Assembly (NCBI GenBank): GCA_028583685.1
Contig: JAMXIF010001253.1
Location: 35,989,088-36,053,087, forward strand
DNA length: 64,000 nt
Reading direction: 5' to 3'
Source: Petaurus breviceps papuanus
Taxonomy: Eukaryota > Chordata > Mammalia > Diprotodontia > Petauridae
Shown: positions 62,108-63,575 of the stretch, piece after piece
Numbering within the stretch: position 1 is the first letter of the stretch
Layout: each line of letters starts with the position of its first letter
Program-made: the position numbers and the translations under genes
Notes under the pieces: model-generated
What the model was told of the DNA's origin: nothing
Database searches by the model: none
Seen by the model: the letters and a program-made list of their open reading frames with translations, nothing else

Positions 62108-63456
62108 TTTTTGCTTTTTGGAGGGCATTTGGGAGTGACTTGCCCAAAGTCACATGGTTAGTGTGTCAAGTGTCTGAGGCCGCATTTGAACTCAGGTCCG
62201 TCCTCCTGACTCCAGGGCCGGTGCTTTATTCACTGTGCCACCTAGCCGCCCCCATGTCAAATATTTTAATCCATTTCTGAACAGTTTTATATCCCAAAGA
62301 CTTAAAGATTATTATTTTAGTTGAACAGCCATTTGTTTCTGTTTTACTCCTAGTGATGTAGCATTCCTAAGCCTGGGAAATTCTTTTTCATACCAGTGAA
62401 GACTGACTCAGGATGGCAAATGAAATCCCTTAGTATGGTGGTGGGGTGGTGGGATGATAACTGTTTAGAAAAAATGCTAACATGCATGCAGTACAGAAAA
62501 CAAATCTGTGCTGAAATGAGTAAAATCAGATGCATATAAGTTTAAAATATGTAAAGTTGTTAGAGATAAGAGTTGAACCCGTTATAGGGTCACTGGTACA
62601 GGGAACTCTTTCTGATTAGGAAGCTCCCTCTACCCATTGTGGTATGCACCTTCTCAGCAACTCGGTTTTAGCCAGTTTCTGTCTCAGGGTCACACTGAGG
62701 TATGAGTCAAGGCAATATTTGAACCCCAGGTCTCCTGGATTGGCTCTTTGTTATCTATGTAATAGCTTCTGTACTATTGACTTTCCAAATGTTACTTGGA
62801 GGAGAATTCAGAATTCAAATCCTTCCTCCTCCCTCCCCCCCACCCCCTCATGTACAGCAATTGATAATTTATTGATTCGTCCTGTAGTTCACTACTTCCT
62901 GGAAGGGAACTTGCACACTCCAGGGAGTCCCTAAGAATTAATGAGAATGTGAAATTAAATTTGACTTAAAGATTAATTTACAATTAATTCAACACTAAAT
63001 GAACAATTAACCCGTTTTCTAAAAACCACAGAAAACGAACGAGCTGTCCAGAAAAGAAATTAGCTCTCTCCCACTTGGACCTCCCGCTCCAAACAGCATG
63101 AAAAGGAAAATGGAAAAAATCTCTGGGTTAGAAGTCCGTCTAGTTCAGATCCTTCCCATACTAAGTGCCATCTCTTCAGCCTTGTGGGGTGGGGGGAGTG
63201 GAGAGAACTAAAGTACGAGGAGGAAGATTCCAAGGGTTCAGAACTTGCTCGCTATAAAAAGTCTCTCAGCCCCGCTCGTGGCCACCAACAGGGCCCACCA
63301 AAGAAGCAGCATTCCAAGGCGGAGCTTGGAGAATGGTATGGGGAGACTGAGGGAGGGAACGGTTCCGTACTTACCCACCATAAATCCCGACAGGAAAAAC
63401 ATCAACAAGGCAGTCAAACACACCCAGGTGTACAGCCTGACTTTGGTCTTAGCCAT
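16355..63456 (-). CDS. NAALAD2: NAALAD2, exons 1-13 (5' part of gene; 3' exons off-window)
   Basis: Type II membrane glutamate carboxypeptidase (family M28B, paralogue of FOLH1/PSMA); the family removes C-terminal glutamate from N-acetyl-aspartyl-glutamate and similar peptides at the cell surface. Thirteen exons give 470 codons in one continuous frame with GT-AG introns. Seen: a short cytosolic N-terminus, a membrane anchor at about residues 8-29, a PA (apical) domain at roughly 110-340 and the start of the M28 domain. By alignment to the family, zinc ligands are H367, D377, E415 and D443, catalytic glutamate is E414, and substrate-pocket residues are R200, N247 and R453; all are present. The last zinc histidine and the dimerisation domain would be encoded left of position 1. 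The N-terminus ([21 protein letters not shown]) fits NAALAD2 better than FOLH1. No break was seen, so it is read as functional. Confidence 0.95.
16896..16974. mobile_element. mariner-type MITE (short hairpin)
   Basis: Nearly palindromic element of about 75 bp: GGGTGTTCCAAGTCTTAGTG at the left and CACTAAAACTTTTGGGACA at the right are inverted repeats, and GCAATG(N)CATTGC lies inside. The GGGTGT-type termini resemble Tc1/mariner ends. Lies in intron 12. Confidence 0.65.
17467..17530 (-). CDS. NAALAD2: NAALAD2 exon 12 (zinc Asp)
   Basis: 64 nt, acceptor AACTATAG, donor GTAAAA. Encodes [20 protein letters not shown], then E and the first base of G. D443 is the fourth zinc ligand by homology. The exon is shorter than most gene finders expect and is supported by protein similarity plus both splice sites; the FOLH1 counterpart is also 64 nt. 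Confidence 0.95.
17820..18035 (+). mobile_element. tRNA-derived SINE, second type, sense
   Basis: GACAGGGAGCTGACCTCAAG start, TAACTCTTTAAGACTCCAAG and GGGAGGAAATTTCCTCAACT; same type as 39165-39385 and 44930-45165. Confidence 0.55.
18490..18625 (+). mobile_element. L2 3' end, sense
   Basis: TCAGCTCTTTAAAGGCAGGG, then CAGTATAGTGCACTGAAGGT, the L2 3' terminal pattern. Confidence 0.6.
18835..20175 (-). mobile_element. L3/CR1 LINE, antisense, split by a SINE
   Basis: Blocks such as TTCAGAAGTGAACACAAGAT (18837-19150) and CAAACTTGACAAGCATAGCA, then CAGGACCAAGAACAGAACTC and GAAAGATCTTGTTAGTTCCC (19620-20175), match the conserved antisense CR1/L3 RT-to-3' UTR region. Interrupted at 19383-19620 by a SINE. 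No intact frame. Confidence 0.6.
19383..19620 (+). mobile_element. Long tRNA-derived SINE, sense
   Basis: GGTCTGGAGTCAGGAAGATC, GAGTTCAAATCTAGTCTTGG, AAGGAAATGGCAAATCATTC and the end AAAACTAAACAACAG. Confidence 0.85.
20430..21378 (-). mobile_element. HAL1/L1 3' UTR, copy C, antisense, 5'-truncated
   Basis: Reverse complement of the 3' UTR of copies A and B, from the tail (TTTCAAATGCTTTATTAACT) to the early 3' UTR (ATTCCCTTCAACTATTTT). Only 3' UTR remains. Confidence 0.8.
21390..21585 (-). mobile_element. tRNA-derived SINE, antisense, with internal TTTGATCAAA repeats
   Basis: GGGTTAAGTAACTTGCTCAA to CTCGCTGTGCTACCTGGCCT. At about 21461-21502 there are three to four copies of a TTTTGATCAAAT unit not present in the other SINE copies. 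Confidence 0.8.
21660..21830 (-). mobile_element. tRNA-derived SINE, second type, antisense
   Basis: TGTAACTTATAATCCTAGAG, ACTTGAATCCAGGCCTTTCT, then TCTATCTACTGTGTCTTCTG. Confidence 0.6.
21831..23555. other. Intron 11 sequence without gene
   Basis: AT-rich intronic DNA. A MIR-like scrap is visible at about 22515-22600 (GGAAAATGGGACTCAGAAGG). Nothing else recognised. Confidence 0.5.
23556..23638 (-). CDS. NAALAD2: NAALAD2 exon 11 (catalytic Glu, zinc Glu)
   Basis: 83 nt, acceptor AATTTCAG, donor GTAAAT. Encodes [20 protein letters not shown], then LGSTEWAE. E414 is the general base and E415 a zinc ligand by homology. Intron 10 is only 286 nt and is mostly an antisense SINE. Confidence 0.97.
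23672..23850 (-). mobile_element. CORE-SINE in intron 10, antisense relative to plus, sense with the gene
   Basis: GCCCTTAGAGATCACTGAGT, GTTGAGGAAACTGAGACCCA and GGGATTTGAACCCAAGTCCT. Better preserved than most CORE-SINE copies here. Takes up about 180 of the 286 nt of intron 10, starting 34 bp from the exon 11 acceptor edge. Confidence 0.75.
23925..24044 (-). CDS. NAALAD2: NAALAD2 exon 10 (zinc ligands His/Asp)
   Basis: 120 nt, acceptor GTTTTCAG, donor GTAAAC. Encodes [20 protein letters not shown], then [20 protein letters not shown]. Contains zinc ligand H367 and the bridging D377 (by homology). Phase 1 on both sides. Confidence 0.97.
24297..24382 (-). CDS. NAALAD2: NAALAD2 exon 9
   Basis: 86 nt, acceptor TTGACAG, donor GTGTGT. 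Encodes [20 protein letters not shown], then TIRGSMEP. Enters in phase 2 and leaves in phase 1. Confidence 0.94.
24383..25655. other. Intron 8, start: no gene
   Basis: Non-coding. Includes a probable hAT terminal fragment at about 24485-24555 (CCCCTGGTTAAGAACCCTTG) and a pyrimidine tract at 24778-24817. The rest is unassigned. Confidence 0.5.
25660..26045 (-). mobile_element. L1 ORF2 3' part, antisense, diverged
   Basis: TTCAGAGAGGTCATTGCATA, AATATTTTTGTATAAATAGG and TCTCTGAATCAAAGGGTATG match the antisense L1 ORF2 C-terminal region. Confidence 0.55.
26046..27004. other. Intron 8: no gene
   Basis: AT-rich. About 26600-26715 is an antisense SINE tail (AACTTGAACTCGAATCTTCT, then TGAGCCATACTACTTCCTCT). 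Remainder unassigned. Confidence 0.5.
27005..27202. mobile_element. Palindromic hAT-type MITE
   Basis: Two 95-nt arms are inverted copies: left starts CAGGGGTGGGGAACCT, right ends AGGTTCCCCACTCCTG, with a loop of about 10 nt near 27100. Flanks CTCTAGAT and CTCTAGTC resemble an 8-bp target duplication, as hAT elements make. Non-coding. Confidence 0.8.
27225..27385 (-). mobile_element. L1 ORF2 fragment, antisense
   Basis: ATATTCCATTATATTTATGT and CACAAATTGTTTAATCATTC match antisense L1 ORF2. Confidence 0.55.
27395..27625 (+). mobile_element. L2 3' end, sense
   Basis: CTTATAAACTCCATGAAGGC, then AATAGTAGGTGTTCAATACA. Confidence 0.65.
27690..27930 (+). mobile_element. Long tRNA-derived SINE, sense
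   Basis: GGCAGCTAAGTGGTACAATG, GAGTTCAAATCCAGCCTTAG, GGGAATGGCAAACCACTTCA and CAAATGGGGTCATAAAATCA. Confidence 0.85.
27931..30430. other. Intron 8: no gene; scattered old repeat scraps
   Basis: L2 3' antisense scrap at about 28345-28450, CA/TA microsatellite at 28455-28520, antisense MIR-like SINE at about 28700-28895 (CACAGATGAGAAAACTTGGG), and MIR/L2 3' scrap at 30045-30150. The frame at 29235-29498 shows no domain. Confidence 0.5.
30506..30715. mobile_element. hAT-type element, CAG..GTGTCAAA termini
   Basis: Left CAGAAGTGTCAAAT, right AAGTTTGACACCACTA; the interior carries ATTAAAATACAATTGGACAA, shared with 38424-38554 and 56257-56530. Non-autonomous. Confidence 0.65.
30915..31085. repeat. 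TG/CA and TA mixed microsatellite
   Basis: ACACACAGGTGTGTATATAC-type tract. Open frames on both strands here (about 60-106 codons) are products of the simple repeat. Confidence 0.85.
31300..31605 (+). mobile_element. L2-type 3' end, sense
   Basis: TTGATGCACCCAAGACTTTG, GTAAGCTCCTTGAGGACTGT and TGCCAGGCACGTAGTAAATG. Confidence 0.65.
31885..32190 (-). mobile_element. L2 3' region, antisense
   Basis: AGCCTACCATTTGCCCGGCA, then CCTCAAGGAGCTTACCTTCT. Confidence 0.6.
32430..32765 (+). mobile_element. L2 ORF2 fragment, sense
   Basis: Encodes [16 protein letters not shown]-like peptide at about 32582-32630, the L2 RT block that in better copies reads NGTTIHPVTQARNLGVI. Broken. Confidence 0.65.
32770..33458. 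other. Intron 8: no gene
   Basis: CORE-SINE scrap at 32772-32845 (AGAACTAGAAGAGACTTT). The remainder (32846-33458) is moderately GC-rich and not recognised. Confidence 0.4.
33460..33585 (-). mobile_element. MIR 3' part next to the exon 8 donor
   Basis: TTTACACAGTACTTAATGAA, then GGGTAAGGAAACTATATTGA; it ends within 10 bp of exon 8. Confidence 0.5.
33593..33691 (-). CDS. NAALAD2: NAALAD2 exon 8
   Basis: 99 nt, acceptor TTAATAG, donor GTAGGT. Encodes [20 protein letters not shown], then [13 protein letters not shown]. Just inside the intron after the donor lies an old MIR-like sequence (about 33460-33585). Enters and leaves in phase 2. Confidence 0.93.
33790..33930 (-). mobile_element. MIR-like fragment in intron 7
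   Basis: ATTCTATCATTTGACCCTTA, then TTATAGATTAGGAAACCAGA. Confidence 0.5.
34290..34990 (-). mobile_element. L2 LINE, antisense
   Basis: CAAGACACTAGAAAAACAAA to AGCAAGAAGTAACAAGGGCC; reads through the antisense 3' UTR and RT end of L2. Open frames here are relics. Confidence 0.65.
35095..35720 (+). mobile_element. L2 LINE 3' region, sense, split by a CORE-SINE
   Basis: AAATCCTTCAGTGTATACCC at 35130 and TTATAGGCCATTACCAAGCC at 35607 are both L2 3' blocks; 35320-35515 between them is a CORE-SINE. Confidence 0.6.
35320..35515 (-). mobile_element. CORE-SINE, antisense, nested in L2
   Basis: CATTCAATCCAACCCCATAA, GATGAAGAAATCAAAAAGGT and ATTTAAACCCAAGTCTTCTG. Confidence 0.65.
36225..36412 (-). 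mobile_element. CORE-SINE, antisense
   Basis: GATAAGGAAACTGAGGTCCA and CTTGAGCCCAACTTTCTTCA. Confidence 0.65.
36604..36705 (+). mobile_element. MIR-like SINE 3' half, sense
   Basis: GTTCCTCATCTGTAAAAGGA, then TTGAAGGTCCCATCCAATTT. Confidence 0.6.
36706..37414. other. Intron 7: unassigned
   Basis: No exon or confident repeat. Purine-rich 36750-37080 may be another diverged interspersed repeat. Confidence 0.35.
37415..38045 (-). mobile_element. L2 3' end (+, to 37530) followed by L2 antisense (37535-38045)
   Basis: 37445-37530 is a sense L2 3' end (GGGACTGCCATTTTTATCTG). From 37535, AGAGACCACTTGAAACAAGA and GAATGATAAGGAAAAAAAAT follow the antisense L2 RT region, colinear with 40435-41480. 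Confidence 0.6.
38219..38320 (+). repeat. (GGAA)n then (GGGA)n microsatellite
   Basis: About 15 uninterrupted AAGG units to about 38293, then about six AGGG units. Likely length-polymorphic. Frames rich in K-E-G-R are produced by the repeat. Confidence 0.95.
38424..38554. mobile_element. hAT-type MITE
   Basis: Left CAGAGGAGTGTCAGATG, right TTAGCACCACTG; flanks GCCTAGAC and GTCTAGAA resemble an 8-bp target duplication. Interior shares ATTAAAATGTAATTGAGAAA with two other copies in the window. Confidence 0.7.
38850..38943 (-). CDS. NAALAD2: NAALAD2 exon 7
   Basis: 94 nt, acceptor TTTTTCAG, donor GTAAAG. Encodes [19 protein letters not shown], then [13 protein letters not shown] at the PA-to-protease boundary. 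Enters in phase 1 and leaves in phase 2. Confidence 0.95.
39165..39385 (+). mobile_element. tRNA-derived SINE, second type, sense
   Basis: GATCTAGGTTCAAGGCCTGC, then AGGAGTTCCCCAGACCAATG; in intron 6. Confidence 0.7.
39830..39958 (-). mobile_element. L2 3' end, antisense
   Basis: GGGCCAGGTACTGATCTACA, then CTGAAGGAGTTTACATTTTC. Confidence 0.6.
39960..40037 (-). mobile_element. SINE 3' fragment, antisense
   Basis: TTGTTCAGTCATTCAGTTGA, then CTCTTTGTGATTCCATGGAC. Confidence 0.55.
40110..40372 (+). mobile_element. Long tRNA-derived SINE, sense
   Basis: GGGCAGCTGGGTGGTACAAT to AATAACTGAACAACATCAA; near full length. Confidence 0.85.
40435..41480 (-). mobile_element. L2 LINE ORF2 (RT C-terminal region), antisense
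   Basis: Longest L2 copy here. The minus frames at 40609-40932 and 40995-41219 encode [20 protein letters not shown], then HNLAPAYLS, and [13 protein letters not shown], then [15 protein letters not shown], the L2/CR1-clade RT thumb region. Broken into several frames. A MIR-like antisense piece (about 40480-40590) lies at its 3' end. Confidence 0.8.
41520..42055 (-). mobile_element. RTE-like LINE ORF C-terminus, antisense
   Basis: The minus frame 41588-41878 reads [20 protein letters not shown], then [10 protein letters not shown] and [15 protein letters not shown] (C2H2-like tail). Same family as 7240-7722. 97 codons remain open here. Confidence 0.65.
42130..42430 (+). mobile_element. L2-type 3' end, sense
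   Basis: CTCTAAGCTCCCTGAGGGCA, then AGCACTTAGCACAATGCCTA. Confidence 0.65.
42735..42837 (+). mobile_element. MIR-like SINE 3' half, sense
   Basis: TCTATTTCCCCATCTATAAC, then AGTAAATGATCTCTAAATCA; 100 bp beyond the exon 6 donor. Confidence 0.5.
42938..43124 (-). CDS. NAALAD2: NAALAD2 exon 6
   Basis: 187 nt, acceptor CTTTTCAG, donor GTGAGC. Encodes [20 protein letters not shown], then the turn [20 protein letters not shown] (N247 is the pocket asparagine), ending PGYPAK. Highly conserved core of the PA domain. Leaves in phase 1. Confidence 0.97.
43312..43490 (+). mobile_element. MIR-like SINE, sense
   Basis: GCACAGCAGAAAAAGCATAG, CTAATCCCAGTTCTGCTACT, TTCAGTTTCCTCATCTGTAA and GAAAAGCACTTTGTAAACCT. 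Confidence 0.75.
43640..43955 (+). mobile_element. RTE-type retroposon 3' end, sense
   Basis: TCACTGAATGGGCACTGCCT, AGAAAAGGCCAAGGTCTCCC, then AAGGAAGGACAAACAACAAC. The tail type is like the RTE-like fragment at 7240-7722. Confidence 0.6.
43956..44040 (+). mobile_element. MIR-like SINE 3' fragment, sense
   Basis: GGTTTAGAGTATATGACTTC, then TAAGGTTCCTTTCAAAACTC. Confidence 0.5.
44100..44505 (+). mobile_element. L2 3' region, sense
   Basis: AAACTCTTCAGCCTGCCATT, then CTCCAGGAAGCCTTCCCTGA, the L2 3' UTR. Confidence 0.7.
44505..44760 (-). mobile_element. MIR-class CORE-SINE, antisense
   Basis: GTGCCAGGAATTGTGCTAAG, TACAGATGGAAACTGAGGCA and CATTGTACCACCCAGCTGCA. Confidence 0.75.
44930..45165 (+). 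mobile_element. tRNA-derived SINE, second type, sense
   Basis: GACCTGGATTCAAGTCCTGT, CGACTGTGTGACCCCGAACA, then GGTTTCCTCAGAGAGTGTTC. Confidence 0.75.
45400..45560 (-). mobile_element. CORE-SINE, antisense
   Basis: TAGAGCTGGAAGGGATCAGT and GAAAACTGAGGCCCAGGCAA. Confidence 0.7.
45672..45800. repeat. Local duplication around an AT-rich tract
   Basis: ATAGATACCTCTATTAACAT and ATAGATACGTCAATTAATAT begin two related blocks that both run into CAACAGGGCTT or AAACAGGGCTT, with a TATATTATA-rich tract between them. Confidence 0.6.
45923..46048 (-). CDS. NAALAD2: NAALAD2 exon 5
   Basis: 126 nt, 42 codons, phase 0 on both sides; acceptor CATCCAG, donor GTAAGA. Encodes [19 protein letters not shown], then [19 protein letters not shown] in the PA domain. 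R200 corresponds to the GCPII pocket arginine R210. Confidence 0.95.
46390..46520 (-). mobile_element. L2 3' end, antisense
   Basis: TTATGTGCCAAGCACTCACT, then CTTCAAAAAGCTTATGTTCT. Confidence 0.6.
46521..47133. other. Intron 4: unassigned
   Basis: No exon. 46530-46860 is somewhat GC-richer and may be an unrecognised old insert. Confidence 0.35.
47134..47235 (-). CDS. NAALAD2: NAALAD2 exon 4
   Basis: 102 nt, 34 codons, phase 0 on both sides; acceptor CTCCTAG, donor GTAAAG. Encodes [20 protein letters not shown], then [14 protein letters not shown], leading into the PA (apical) domain. Two NxS/T sites (NTS, NVS) are present. Confidence 0.95.
47400..47850 (+). mobile_element. L2 ORF2/3' region, sense
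   Basis: CATGCCTAGACCATTGGAAA, then TTCCAGATTAATCTTCCTTT, the L2 RT block upstream of its 3' UTR; ends 50 bp beyond the exon 3 donor. Confidence 0.6.
47904..48090 (-). CDS. NAALAD2: NAALAD2 exon 3
   Basis: 187 nt, acceptor CATTTTAG, donor GTGAAG (weaker than the neighbouring donors). Encodes [11 protein letters not shown], then [20 protein letters not shown], then [10 protein letters not shown]. Contains a likely N-glycosylation site (NDT). Leaves in phase 0. As in FOLH1, this exon is 187 nt. Confidence 0.95.
48091..48779. other. Intron 2, start: no gene
   Basis: No repeat or coding sequence recognised. Confidence 0.4.
48780..49386. mobile_element. hAT-type DNA transposon remnant
   Basis: Left CAGAGGTTCCCAAACTTATG, right CACTTTGGAAACCTATAG are imperfect inverted termini of the CAGNGGTTCCCAAA class. 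About 600 bp; only scraps of frame remain, no transposase motif identified. Confidence 0.6.
50100..50251 (+). mobile_element. tRNA-derived SINE, sense, with exact 15-bp target duplication
   Basis: GGGTGGCTAGGTGGCACAGT to CCCTCCAAAATGG and poly-A. The flank AAGTTACAGTGATAG occurs at 50085-50099 and again at 50252-50266 without a mismatch, so this is one of the youngest insertions here. Confidence 0.95.
50580..51230 (-). mobile_element. L2 LINE fragments, antisense
   Basis: CTTTTGATAGTCCAGATGAG (50580-50745) and GAGTTAATATGCAAAGTCTG, then GAAGAGCTTTAAGTGCCAGA (50975-51230). Two separated pieces in inverted order, so probably two insertions. Confidence 0.55.
51231..52920. other. Intron 2 around the PNMA-like fossil: unassigned
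   Basis: Apart from the fossil, no repeat or exon could be named. AT content is moderate, with a T-run at 51538-51549. Confidence 0.35.
51690..52060 (-). mobile_element. PNMA-family / Ty3-Gypsy gag-like fossil (broken)
   Basis: Minus-strand peptide similarity to the capsid region of PNMA proteins (host genes derived from Ty3/Gypsy gag), best seen in [13 protein letters not shown], then LPVDD, inside an open stretch at 51701-52048. The flanks show nothing convincing, so only part of a gag-like sequence is left. It is broken, with at least a few breaks. It could be a decayed retrocopy of a PNMA gene or a relic of an old Ty3-type element; no LTRs were seen. Age: old. Confidence 0.5.
52925..53125 (-). 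mobile_element. CORE-SINE, antisense
   Basis: ACCTTAGAGGTCATCTAGCC, then TTGGAACCCAGGTGTTCTGA. Confidence 0.7.
53220..53870. other. GC-rich block with AT-rich borders (possible DNA transposon)
   Basis: 53340-53790 is strongly C-rich on the plus strand and stands out from the AT-rich intron. The borders show ACAAATTCAAATTTATGTAA (left) and AAATTCAAACTACATAAAAA (right), reminiscent of inverted ends of a pogo/Tigger-type element, but the match is weak. Minus frames 53315-53698 and 53569-53787 show low-complexity G/R/E-rich peptide and no domain. Confidence 0.35.
53871..54604. other. Intron 2: unassigned
   Basis: No coding sequence or confident repeat. Confidence 0.4.
54605..55260 (-). mobile_element. 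L3/CR1 LINE 3' part, antisense
   Basis: GAAACCCCTCACCTCTCAAG, GCCCATCCCACTTTTGAATA, CTTTGGGGCAACCATGAACA and CATAGTGGGACTATAATCTC follow the antisense CR1/L3 order. No frame is left. Confidence 0.65.
55720..56210 (-). mobile_element. L2 ORF2 RT core fragment, antisense
   Basis: The minus frame 55983-56171 contains [19 protein letters not shown], the counterpart of the L2 RT block DLSAAFDTVDHSLLL. Colinear with other antisense L2 copies. Confidence 0.7.
56257..56530. mobile_element. hAT-type element with internal CA/TA microsatellite
   Basis: Left CAGTGGCATAAAAC, right GTTTGATATCCCTG; flanks TTCCAAAG (56249-56256) and TTCCAAGA (56531-56538) resemble an 8-bp target duplication. (CA)n at 56312-56360. 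Inserted in or beside antisense L2. Confidence 0.75.
56560..56926 (-). mobile_element. L2 fragment, antisense
   Basis: GGAACTCAAAACAGATGGTA parallels AGAACTCAGGACAGATGGTC at about 59233 in another antisense copy. Confidence 0.5.
56939..57196 (+). mobile_element. tRNA-derived SINE with (CA)n expansion and assembly gap
   Basis: GCAGCTAGGTGGCACAGTGA to AATTGCCCTCCAAAAGG. Target duplication GGGATTTATCTG at 56927-56938 and 57197-57208, exact. Between the 5' and 3' halves lies (CA)n at 57023-57134 with ten Ns at 57078-57087. Confidence 0.95.
57078..57087. other. Assembly gap (10 N)
   Basis: Ten unresolved bases inside the (CA)n tract; the true repeat length is unknown. Confidence 0.99.
57500..57935. 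mobile_element. L2-type 3' ends in opposite orientations, nested in L1
   Basis: 57505-57610 is antisense (TTGCCAGGCTCTGTGGTAGG); 57610-57935 is sense (AGAATGTAAGCTCTTTGAAG, then GTGTCTGGCACAAAGTATTT). Confidence 0.6.
57937..58015. repeat. Short tandem repeat, TGTTTTATCTATCTATTC unit
   Basis: A unit of about 30 bp is repeated about 2.5 times at the tail of the L2-type end, with nested TCTA tetramers. Confidence 0.8.
58970..59335 (-). mobile_element. L2 fragment, antisense
   Basis: AGAACTCAGGACAGATGGTC, TCAATCTACTAAATAAAAGA; parallels 56560-56926. Confidence 0.45.
59336..60795. other. Intron 2: no gene
   Basis: AT-rich, with a C-rich tract at 60151-60170. No exon or confident repeat. Confidence 0.45.
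60800..61139 (-). mobile_element. MIR antisense, interrupted by a sense MIR-like SINE (60893-61055)
   Basis: 60800-60890 (GTTTTGAAGTTTGCAAAATA) and 61056-61139 (ATCCCATTTTATGGATGAGA) are parts of one antisense element; 60893-61055 (ATTCTGCCACCCATGTGACC, then ATAAGATTAATTCTAAGGTC) is in sense. Confidence 0.6.
61140..61604. mobile_element. Solo-LTR-like insert, 465 bp (fossil, family unknown)
   Basis: Inserted into the antisense MIR, which resumes at 61605. Starts TGTCCATGG and ends CACGGACA, so TG...CA with a short inverted end. Flanks TCAGTCACATAGCT and TCAGTCACACAGCT match over 14 bp with one change, longer than usual for LTR elements. Non-coding. Could be a solo LTR or another retroposon. 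Confidence 0.45.
61605..61690 (-). mobile_element. MIR antisense, continuation
   Basis: GAGGCAGAGCCAGAAACTGA, then CAGCACCTATCTACTTTGCC. Confidence 0.6.
61782..61893 (-). CDS. NAALAD2: NAALAD2 exon 2
   Basis: 112 nt, acceptor TTTTTCAG, donor GTAAGC. Encodes [11 protein letters not shown], then [17 protein letters not shown], the membrane-proximal stalk and first helix of the ectodomain. Enters in phase 1 and leaves in phase 2. Confidence 0.95.
62041..62252 (-). mobile_element. tRNA-derived SINE, antisense, with TA/CA tail repeat
   Basis: TGACTTGCCCAAAGTCACAT to CTGTGCCACCTAGCCGCCCC. CATGTCAAATAT at 62027-62038 and 62253-62264 is the exact target duplication. The tail is poly-T plus a TA/CA microsatellite (62035-62100). 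Confidence 0.9.
62575..62800 (-). mobile_element. tRNA-derived SINE, second type, antisense
   Basis: GGGTCACTGGTACAGGGAAC, CACCTTCTCAGCAACTCGGT and TTTGAACCCCAGGTCTCCTG. Confidence 0.65.
62801..63374. other. Intron 1 next to exon 1: no repeat recognised
   Basis: Repeat-poor, as common near promoters. Open frames at 63184-63582 and 63245-63499 on the plus strand are antisense to exon 1 and show no domain. Confidence 0.5.
63375..63456 (-). CDS. NAALAD2: NAALAD2 coding exon 1
   Basis: Coding part of exon 1, 82 nt, starting at ATG 63456 and ending in phase 1 before a GTAAGT donor. Encodes [18 protein letters not shown] and on to GFMVG, the cytosolic tail and signal-anchor helix. The start is chosen because the peptide matches the family N-terminus. 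Context is CCCATGG: G at +4, but C rather than a purine at -3. Confidence 0.95.
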
Positions 63457-63575
63457 GGGTCTAACTGGGCTGCGCTCTTCACTCCACGGGGCTGTATAGC
63501 TGTCCTCTCTGTGATGAGAGCAGACAGGCAGTTTGTTGGTTCAGATGCTGTCCTGGGAACTGCAATGAACTCCAT
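63414..63575 (-). other. Upstream ORF overlapping the NAALAD2 start
   Basis: ATG at 63575 opens 53 codons in a frame different from NAALAD2 and stops at 63414, after the main ATG (63456) and still inside exon 1. If transcription starts upstream of 63575 it could dampen initiation at the main ATG. Whether it is in the mRNA is unknown. Confidence 0.4.
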
